DNA of 10,743 nucleotides from JAVKSL01 sp039583695 (GTDB lineage Bacteria > Actinomycetota > Acidimicrobiia > Acidimicrobiales > JAJPHD01): positions 1-10,743 of the forward strand of contig JAVKSL010000086.1 of assembly GCA_039583695.1 (NCBI GenBank), given 5' to 3'. Shown piece by piece: positions 6,130-10,743 of this stretch (position 1 is its first letter; each line of letters begins with the position of its first letter). The notes below the pieces were generated by a model. It saw nothing but the letters and a program-made list of their open reading frames with translations. It had not been told where the DNA came from and searched no databases. The position numbers and the translations under genes were made by a program.

Positions 6130-6819
6130 CTACGAGATCGGAGTTCCGATGCCGCCGGTGCAGGGCCCGTTCAGCTCGCCTCCCTGGTCACCGTGCTCGA
6201 AGTGGCGGATAAAGGAGACCAGAGCGGGGTTCGAGACGTTGTCCACATGGAGTTGTGCCCCCCAAGCGCTAGCCACGATCGGTGCTGGTAGGCCGGGGTA
6301 GGGACTCAGGATCACGTAGCGCTCAGGACCGTCGTACAGGGACTCCGCCACCTGGCGCAGCAGAGTCAGCTCACTGGCTGCCAGGTCGGGCCGGTAGGTC
6401 ACCCACACCGCGCCGTGTTCCAGGGAATGCACAGCGTTCTGGTTGGGCACGGGCTGGGCGTAGACACCGCAGTTGAGCCAGACCGCACTGTGGGGACCTC
6501 CTGCCGGTGGGTTGCGATTGTACTTGACAGGACCACTGACGTGGGTATGGTTGGTCTCGGCAAACACCTGGGTCCCTGTCGGCAGGCCTGCAGCAGAGGG
6601 CACCGAGGGGCCGCCGCTGAGCACCAGAGCGATGGCAACAGCCGCTATGACGACGGCCACGACGAGCGACCCACCCACCCACAGCCCGACGCGGCGCCTG
6701 GCTACTGGGCGATCGGACCGACGGGGGGGAGCACCTCGAGGCGCCGGCCCCTTCTTACTCGTTTGGCGCGTCTGGACGCCTCGGCTCGTCGGCTTGCCCC
6801 CAGATCGCTTATTGGTCAT
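6130..6819 (-). CDS. DUF3105 family membrane-anchored protein
   Basis: The 229-residue protein has a strongly basic cytoplasmic tail (1-44), one transmembrane helix (about 45-67, LWVGGSLVVAVVIAAVAI) and an extracytoplasmic DUF3105 domain (about 80-229). Family hallmarks are visible: an H-x-H pair (H91, H93), NPPAGGPH (H110), NCGVY (C117), AVHSLEHGAVW (H131, H135), then SPYPGLPAPIVASAWG and a C-terminal PCTGG. The cluster of His and Cys residues could bind a metal, but I know of no proven function for the family. GAGGAGG ends 9 bp before ATG 6819. It sits between the small basic gene and the two methyltransferases in the leftward unit. Confidence 0.9.
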   Translation of the reverse strand: MTNKRSGGKPTSRGVQTRQTSKKGPAPRGAPPRRSDRPVARRRVGLWVGGSLVVAVVIAAVAIALVLSGGPSVPSAAGLPTGTQVFAETNHTHVSGPVKYNRNPPAGGPHSAVWLNCGVYAQPVPNQNAVHSLEHGAVWVTYRPDLAASELTLLRQVAESLYDGPERYVILSPYPGLPAPIVASAWGAQLHVDNVSNPALVSFIRHFEHGDQGGELNGPCTGGIGTPIS

Positions 6820-6852
6820 GCCTGTGCGCCTCCTCGATGCCCCGCGGTACGC

Positions 6853-7041
6853 TCATTTGCCCTTCCTTGCCTTACTTTCGGAGTCCTTGCCCTTCCTTGC
6901 CATCATGCCGCCCCCGCCCTTCCTGGCTTTTCGGCTCTGCCCGCCGCCATCGGCCTTCTCCCGCTTGCGCTGCTCACGCCGCTCCCGCCGGCTCATCGGG
7001 CGGGTCGATCCCTGTCCTCCTGCTGATTTTTCGACCACCAC
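6853..7041 (-). CDS. small Lys/Arg-rich hypothetical protein
   Basis: Consecutive GTG codons at 7041 and 7038 follow AAGAGGAG and open a 62-residue frame that ends 33 bp before the DUF3105 start. The product is highly basic, with MSRRERREQRKREKAD in the middle and a Gly/Lys tail ending in KARKGK. It has no Cys and no hydrophobic segment. The tail is encoded by a 15-bp direct repeat. The good ribosome-binding site and tight spacing support translation, possibly of a nucleic-acid-binding or assembly peptide, or merely a leader for the downstream genes. The same frame is open upstream to 7182, but that part looks noncoding and overlaps the putative operator. Confidence 0.45.
   Translation of the reverse strand: MVVEKSAGGQGSTRPMSRRERREQRKREKADGGGQSRKARKGGGGMMARKGKDSESKARKGK
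6857..6901. repeat. 15-bp direct repeat in the small basic gene
   Basis: TTGCCCTTCCTTGCC occurs at 6857-6871 and again at 6887-6901, offset by exactly 30 bp, so both copies are in the same reading frame and encode the repeated ARKGK of the small basic protein. A shorter related piece (GCCCTTCCTGGC) follows near 6915. Confidence 0.8.
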
Positions 7042-7814
7042 ATTCTCCTCTTGGTACTTGGTGCACTCCGTTGCCGAATTGGCCCAGCTTGGAACGCTGC
7101 ACCCGGCAGACGATCGATTCCAGAACCTACTACATACTGTACGCCTCGACCCAACCGGGGCCGGGCTTGGAGCCTTCGCCAAGGTGACAGAAATGGACAG
7201 CCCCTGCCGCGGGTGTGGATGTGACCCTCATCGGAGAGGCCGACCGCTTGGAGCATCTGCAGTTGGAAGGACCGGCAATTGAGCGACTTTGCGGCTTTCG
7301 TCGACCAGCGCCATGCTCCGCGGTAGCCGAGGGCGAAGGCCCGGATCTCCCGGCGCACGGCCCTGTCGCTCTTGCGCACCGTCAGCGTGGGGTGGAACCA
7401 GTGATCAGCAGGCTCGCCGTGGTAGGGGTCCGAGATGATGCTTCCCCCGCCGCAGGAGCCCCCCACCCCGTTGAGCGTCCCGGTGCAGCCTCTCAGCATG
7501 TCCCGGATGCGCACCGGGCAGTGATCCGGCCACCAGCCGTAGCTCTCCACACCGTCGAGCTCTACCCACCAGTGTCCGTAAGTCCTACCCAGATGGCTGT
7601 CGGTGCGCTTGACAACGACAAAGGGAATGATCCGAGATGGGGGCGGAGCCCAGGAACCAGCCAGGAACGAGCCGAGGAGTCCCCGACGCCGACGATGGCG
7701 GAGGACCACCACCCCCACGGTCAGCATGCTCAGTGCCCCCACGAGCACCCACAACCTTCGGCGGCGGCGAGACCGGGCGGCCCCGCAGCATCGGGGCGCC
7801 TCAGCGCCCGGCAC
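6993..7814 (-). CDS. membrane-anchored protein with HWWVE...NC pattern, function unknown
   Basis: From a GTG at 7814 the frame encodes 273 residues: an Arg-rich start, one transmembrane helix (about 21-38, LWVLVGALSMLTVGVVVL) flanked by arginines, and a soluble domain. The domain contains YGHWWVELDGVESYGWWP (H81), CGGGSIISDPYHG and KSLNCRSFQLQML (C180). A histidine near the front of the domain and a Cys in an NC-x-x-F context later resemble the permuted NlpC/P60 (LRAT-like) papain fold, which suggests an amidase or acyltransferase; this is inference only. The last 80 residues, after about 7230, look noncoding and contain a putative operator, so the real end may be earlier; a one-base shift would give a stop near 7220. 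The start is uncertain (ATG 7727 would lie within the helix). It is divergent from blaI. Confidence 0.5.
   Translation of the reverse strand: MPGAEAPRCCGAARSRRRRRLWVLVGALSMLTVGVVVLRHRRRRGLLGSFLAGSWAPPPSRIIPFVVVKRTDSHLGRTYGHWWVELDGVESYGWWPDHCPVRIRDMLRGCTGTLNGVGGSCGGGSIISDPYHGEPADHWFHPTLTVRKSDRAVRREIRAFALGYRGAWRWSTKAAKSLNCRSFQLQMLQAVGLSDEGHIHTRGRGCPFLSPWRRLQARPRLGRGVQYVVGSGIDRLPGAAFQAGPIRQRSAPSTKRRMWWSKNQQEDRDRPAR
7126..7143 (-). promoter_or_regulatory. putative BlaI operator A, before the leftward unit
   Basis: Read on the minus strand the site is CGTACAGTATGTAGTAGG, an imperfect dyad (CGTAC-N5-GTAGT). It lies 85 bp upstream of the small basic gene start. It matches operators B and C at ten invariant positions, in the same orientation relative to transcription. 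TACAGT inside it fits an actinobacterial -10 (TANNNT), but I see no good -35. Confidence 0.55.
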
Positions 7815-7842
7815 GCCGCTCAGGCGGGACCAGCGCCCAGAA

Positions 7843-7871
7843 GTGTCAATGTGTACAAGTGGTACTACAGT
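7843..7871 (+). promoter_or_regulatory. predicted blaI promoter
   Basis: GTGTCA (7843-7848) and TACAGT (7866-7871) each match four of six consensus bases and are exactly 17 bp apart. Transcription would start near 7878, about 40 bp before the GTG start. The -10 lies inside operator B, which fits autorepression. Confidence 0.5.
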
Positions 7872-7881
7872 GGGTCGCAGG
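7864..7881 (+). promoter_or_regulatory. putative BlaI operator B, over the blaI -10
   Basis: ACTACAGTGGGTCGCAGG overlaps the predicted -10 of blaI and ends 35 bp before its start codon. The dyad is ACTAC-N5-GTCGC. ACTAC/GTAGT half-sites around a short spacer are the known style of BlaI/MecI operators. A bound repressor would block the blaI-M56 promoter and possibly the divergent leftward gene. Confidence 0.6.
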
Positions 7882-7916
7882 CTCACAAACCTAGGGACGG
7901 GAGAGGGGGCAAGTCG

Positions 7917-8285
7917 GTGGCCAAGTTGGCGATGGGCGAGCTCGAGGCAGCTGTGATGGACGTGCTCTGGGATGCAGAAGGCCCGCTCATCCCGGCCGAG
8001 GTACACCGGATCGTGTCGGCCCAGCGCCCTTTGGCCTATACCACGGTCATGACCATCCTGGTTCGGCTCTGGAAGAAGGATCGCCTCGATAGGCGCTCCC
8101 GCGGCTTGGCCTATGCCTACGAACCGAAACTGAGCAGGGAGGAGTATGCCGCGGCCCGGATGGGCGAGCAGCTGGTAGCCGCCAAGGATCGCCCGCTCGC
8201 CCTCGGGTACTTCGTGGCGGGCCTCAAAAGCGCCGACCGGGAACGACTACGCCATCTCCTGGCGTCGCACGGCAAGGAGGACTGA
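7917..8285 (+). CDS. blaI: BlaI/MecI/CopY-family transcriptional repressor
   Basis: The 122-residue protein is the normal length for the family. Residues 1-75 form the winged helix: LAMGELEAAVMDVLWD, the recognition region LAYTTVMTILVRLWKK and the wing RSRGLAYAYEP. A helical dimerisation region follows (LSREEYAAARMGEQLV and the C-terminal DRERLRHLL). BlaI dimers repress promoters at ACTAC-type dyads until cleaved through signalling by a BlaR1-type membrane protease, the gene that follows here. I chose GTG 7917 because GAGAGGGGG lies about 8 bp upstream and the family homology starts there; the longer open frame upstream is antisense to the divergent gene. The protein has no obvious Cys cluster, so a CopY-type metal-sensing role has no direct support. 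Confidence 0.95.
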   Translation: MAKLAMGELEAAVMDVLWDAEGPLIPAEVHRIVSAQRPLAYTTVMTILVRLWKKDRLDRRSRGLAYAYEPKLSREEYAAARMGEQLVAAKDRPLALGYFVAGLKSADRERLRHLLASHGKED

Positions 8286-8291
8286 GCCGTC

Positions 8292-9227
8292 ATGGGTGTG
8301 GTGATGGTGCTAGCAGGCCTCGGTCTCGTCGCTCTGCCTGGTCTGGCTCGGTCCCTCGGGCGCCGACTGGCGCCTTCGAGATGGGCGGCGCTGGCCCTGG
8401 CCGCCATCGTGATCGGAGGGGGCGTCTTCGAGTTGGGGCTGCTGGCCTATGCGGCCCCTACAGTCCTGCGCGCCCTGGGCGTCCCGGCCCTGGCTTCAGC
8501 CTGTGAGCGCATGCTCGGGGCCCTCGTTCCGGGTGGGGCGTTAGTGGGTTGGGCTGCGGCCGCGCTCGGGGTGCTCGTTGCCGGCCTGGCCGCTCGAGGC
8601 TTCCTCAGCGGTCGTCGCTTCCGCAGGGTTATCCGGGCGGAGCCGTGCCTGGGCGAGCATCGCCCCCTGGGTGACCATCAGCTGGTGGTCCTTCCCGGAA
8701 AAGAGCTGCTGGCTCTGAGCGTCGCCGGCCGCCCAGGCCAGGTCATCGTCTCCTCCGGGCTCGTGGCTGTTCTACCTGACGCGGAACTCGCCATGGTAGT
8801 GGCCCACGAGGTGGCACACCTTGAATACGGCCACCAACGCTACCTCGCCCTAGCGGGCGTGCTGGAAGCCGCGCTCGTCTTCTTCCCGCCGGCGCGCAAG
8901 AGCGTTGCTGCGCTGCACAGCGCCGTGGAGCGCTGGGCTGACGAAGCGGCTATCAGGGAAGCTCACGACAGGATCGTCCTGCGCCACGCTCTGCTCCAGG
9001 TAACGCAAGCAGCGGTGGGCGTGGAGGTCGCTGCCTTCTCGGCAGCCGACACCGTGGCCGAGCGCCTCGAGGCTCTGCAAGCTCGCCCGACTCCCTTGCG
9101 GACCGTGTCCCTCGGCCTGCTCTACAGCCCAGGGTTGGTCCTGGGCATCGCCTCTGTGGCCGGAGGGGCCGCGTGGCTGGGAGGCCTGCGCATGCTGTTC
9201 GAGATGGCGGGGCGCTGCCCGCTTTAG
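8292..9227 (+). CDS. M56-family (BlaR1/MecR1-type) membrane metalloprotease without a sensor domain
   Basis: The 311-residue protein has N-terminal transmembrane helices (about 2-20, 32-55, 78-102), a cytoplasmic zinc-protease domain and a final hydrophobic segment (about 274-300). The zinc motif HEVAH spans residues 172-176 within VVAHEVAHLEYGH. The likely third ligand is E213 in VERWADEAA. Classical BlaR1 proteins are about twice as long because of a C-terminal extracellular penicillin-binding domain; that domain is absent here, as in the short mycobacterial homologue, so the signal must be sensed otherwise. It presumably triggers BlaI inactivation. AAGGAGG (8274-8280), inside the end of blaI, precedes ATG 8292 by 11 bp, so the two genes form an operon. 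Confidence 0.92.
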   Translation: MGVVMVLAGLGLVALPGLARSLGRRLAPSRWAALALAAIVIGGGVFELGLLAYAAPTVLRALGVPALASACERMLGALVPGGALVGWAAAALGVLVAGLAARGFLSGRRFRRVIRAEPCLGEHRPLGDHQLVVLPGKELLALSVAGRPGQVIVSSGLVAVLPDAELAMVVAHEVAHLEYGHQRYLALAGVLEAALVFFPPARKSVAALHSAVERWADEAAIREAHDRIVLRHALLQVTQAAVGVEVAAFSAADTVAERLEALQARPTPLRTVSLGLLYSPGLVLGIASVAGGAAWLGGLRMLFEMAGRCPL

Positions 9228-9245
9228 TTTCCCAAATCGGATACG

Positions 9246-9263
9246 ACTACGGTCTGTCGTAGA
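9246..9263 (+). promoter_or_regulatory. putative BlaI operator C, over the ccdA start
   Basis: ACTACGGTCTGTCGTAGA runs up to the A of the ccdA start codon. It is the most symmetric of the three: CTACG-N6-CGTAG is a perfect dyad (9247-9262), with a second overlapping pair TACGAC/GTCGTA (9242-9247, 9256-9261). TACGGT (9248-9253) fits a TANNNT -10 placed for a start at or just before the ATG. With no ribosome-binding site present, a leaderless transcript is likely. Confidence 0.6.
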
Positions 9264-9990
9264 TGGCTACCCTGCTTCTCCCCTTGTTTGCCTTGGTGGC
9301 AGGCATCGTCTCGTTCACCTCACCTTGCTTCCTGCCCCTGCTGCCCGGCTACCTCTCATACATCTCCGCCCTCCCGGTGTCGGAGCTGAGCCGGGCCCAG
9401 GCGCGTGCCACCACTTTTCGGGCTGCCGTGCTGTTCGTGGCGGCTTCACCTTCGTCTTCACCCTCCTTGGCGCCTCTTTCGGGTTCTTCGGGTCCATCCT
9501 GTTACAAGAGTTGCCTCTTATCGTGCGTTTGGCCGGGGTTGGCATCATTGTCATGGGGTTGGCCATGGCAGGCCTGCTGCGGGTCCCGTTCCTCTACCGA
9601 GAACGTCGCTTCGCCATGCACCGCGTGCACAGCGGGCCCAAGGCGGCCTTCGGCGTAGGCATGGCCTTCGCCGCCGGGTGGACCCCGTGTCTCGGCCCGG
9701 TGCTGGCCACAATCCTTGCCGTCGCCTCAGCTAGCAAGACGGTGGCATGGGGAGCGGTCCTGCTGGCCTTGTACTCCCTCGGCTTGGGCCTGCCGTTCAT
9801 TGGCTTGGCCCTCGGCCTGGAGCGGGCCCGCGGGTCCCTCGCCTGGCTGCGCCGCCACGGCCAGGCCATCGAGGTGGGCGGAGGCATGTTGTTGGTCGGC
9901 GTCGGCGTGCTGTTCGTCACCGGCGCCTGGCGCTCGTTTTTTGTCCCCCTCCAGCGGGTCTTCGCCGGCCTCGGCTGGCCCCCTATCTGA
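9263..9990 (+). pseudogene. ccdA: cytochrome c biogenesis protein CcdA / DsbD-like thiol transporter, one-base frameshift
   Basis: Two frames together encode a six-helix CcdA of about 242 residues. Frame one (9263 to about 9442) gives FALVAGIVSFTSPCFLPLLPGYLSYIS, and frame two (from about 9442 to 9990) continues with GFTFVFTLLG to the C-terminus. The junction GTGGCGGCTTCACC needs one extra G to read VAGFTF, so a single base has been lost around 9440-9444. Both redox-active cysteines are present, in TSPC (helix 1) and GWTPC (helix 4). CcdA carries reducing power from cytoplasmic thioredoxin across the membrane for cytochrome c or extracytoplasmic thiol proteins. No Shine-Dalgarno precedes the ATG, and the putative operator abuts it. 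The lesion may be a base-call error, since the rest of the gene is undamaged; otherwise it is a recent pseudogene. Confidence 0.88.
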
Positions 9991-9993
9991 GCG

Positions 9994-10521
9994 GTGACCG
10001 ACAAACCCGGTCGGCGCCGTCGCCTCGGCGTATGGATGGCTCTTGCTCTTGTGCTCGGGGGCCTGATGGTGGCGCATCATTTGACCCGCAGCCGCCTCGA
10101 CGACCCCAACCCCGCCCGCCAGCGACCCGACTTCCTCGGCGCCAACCATGCGCCTTTCCCGGCCCCGGCACTGGCCCCCGGGATCCCTGCGCGGGGCACC
10201 GAGGCAGCAGTGTTCTTCACCCGTCCTGCCCTGGCTGATTCGCTTATCGCGGCCCTTAGGACAGACCCGTCACTTGCTCGCCTGGCCAGACTTGTGATCG
10301 TGGTATCCGGCACTCCCGCTCCTGTCGGCACGCCGACGATCACGGTGGTGGTCGATCCGGGGCTGGCCGCGAGCTTCCACCTGGACCGTCCCGTTGACGG
10401 CGGCCCCCCTGTGGGCTACGCCGTCATCGCCTCCTCGGGACTGGTTCCCTACGAAACGCTCGACCCGGCCATCGCGGACCACCTGGTCGAGGTCCAGACC
10501 ATGGTGGGTGCGGCGGGATGA
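9994..10521 (+). CDS. membrane-anchored thioredoxin-like protein lacking cysteines
   Basis: GTG 9994 lies 3 bp after the ccdA stop, so translation is probably coupled. The 175-residue product has a basic N-terminus, one transmembrane helix (about 11-27) and an extracytoplasmic domain. The domain has a thioredoxin-like pattern: strand AAVFFT (71-76), a helix where CxxC would lie (RPALADSLIAALR), strand LVIVVSG, then TITVVVDPGLAASFHL, a Pro-Pro-Val turn like the cis-Pro loop (138-140), strand GYAVIASSGLV and a final helix. There is no Cys in the whole protein, so it cannot do disulfide exchange; a structural or regulatory role with CcdA is possible. The fold call is by pattern only. Its stop overlaps the next start as ATGA. 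Confidence 0.6.
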   Translation: MTDKPGRRRRLGVWMALALVLGGLMVAHHLTRSRLDDPNPARQRPDFLGANHAPFPAPALAPGIPARGTEAAVFFTRPALADSLIAALRTDPSLARLARLVIVVSGTPAPVGTPTITVVVDPGLAASFHLDRPVDGGPPVGYAVIASSGLVPYETLDPAIADHLVEVQTMVGAAG

Positions 10522-10694
10522 GCAAGGTGGCATCAGCGCGCCGCGAGCCGGGTCGCTCGGCGAGGGTGGACCGGGCCAGCGTGGTGGCTGCTGTGGTGGT
10601 CGAAGCCGGGCTCTTCGGCTTCTACTGGCGCGAGGACGCCTTGTTCCACTGGTTCGTGCACTTCTTCGGGGTCTTCCGGTATGAGTGTGGGTAA
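10518..10694 (+). CDS. small single-helix membrane protein
   Basis: ATG 10518 overlaps the preceding stop by four bases. The 58-residue product has a basic N-terminus (RREPGRSARVDRA), one hydrophobic helix (about 21-37, SVVAAVVVEAGLFGFYW) and an aromatic motif EDALFHWFVHFF before the end GVFRYECG. The HWF-HFF motif recalls longer actinobacterial membrane proteins in which a second helix follows, so this copy may be truncated or frameshifted after about 10667. All three forward frames meet stops before the window ends, so there is no simple continuation. Function unknown. Confidence 0.5.
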   Translation: MSKVASARREPGRSARVDRASVVAAVVVEAGLFGFYWREDALFHWFVHFFGVFRYECG

Positions 10695-10743
10695 GCGGCG
10701 GGGTCTGGGCTGTGGTTCTGCCTGGTAGGGGGCTATAAGGTGG

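Noticed and set aside
7585..7791. Small minus-strand frame next to the HWW...NC gene
   Set aside because: It overlaps the transmembrane-encoding frame and has the Arg/Gly/Pro composition of a shadow frame.
7215..7916. Long N-terminal extension of BlaI
   Set aside because: It is antisense to the divergent gene, would cross the promoter and operator, and BlaI homology begins at GTG 7917.

Overview
The window is high-GC DNA (strong G/C bias at third codon positions, GTG starts, short AT-poor intergenic gaps). Its BlaI/M56-peptidase pair, DUF3105 protein and integrase type suggest an actinobacterium, perhaps from a deep lineage known mainly from metagenomes. This is an inference from gene content. 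A run of exactly 100 Ns (2630-2729) shows that two contigs were scaffolded across a tandem repeat.

Left part (1-547): the 3' end of a translin-family gene, a perfect 13-bp hairpin terminator, and a tRNA-Ala(CGC) with encoded CCA and the G3-U70 identity pair. Mobile part (548 to about 3.6 kb): immediately downstream of the tRNA lies a complete tyrosine-recombinase integrase, preceded by a duplicated block with paired GGACTCA heptamers that may be integrase arm sites. A terminator-like hairpin and a convergent excisionase-type HTH gene follow. Next comes a 19-bp repeat array (seven visible copies, interrupted by the gap), then about 0.7 kb without a convincing intact gene, possibly holding a decayed IS21-type transposase end. 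This looks like the tRNA-proximal end of an integrated element; no second att copy is visible.

Right part (3623-10743): a cluster arranged around a BlaI-family repressor. A leftward unit holds a small Lys/Arg-rich protein, a DUF3105 membrane-anchored protein, two SAM-dependent methyltransferases and a DoxX-like multispanning membrane protein. The last two genes overlap by ATGA and the others are closely spaced. A second leftward gene encodes an unrecognised membrane-anchored protein with an HWWVE...NC pattern. Rightward lie blaI, a BlaR1/M56-type membrane metalloprotease without a penicillin-sensor domain, ccdA (split by a one-base frameshift), a cysteine-free thioredoxin-like membrane protein and a 58-residue membrane peptide.

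The most informative signal is an 18-bp element found three times, each copy oriented with transcription: before the leftward unit, over the predicted -10 of blaI, and over the start of ccdA. Ten of 18 positions are invariant. I read these as BlaI operators, making most of the right part one BlaI/M56-controlled regulon for envelope, thiol-redox or metal stress. The stimulus and the chemistry are not visible in the sequence.
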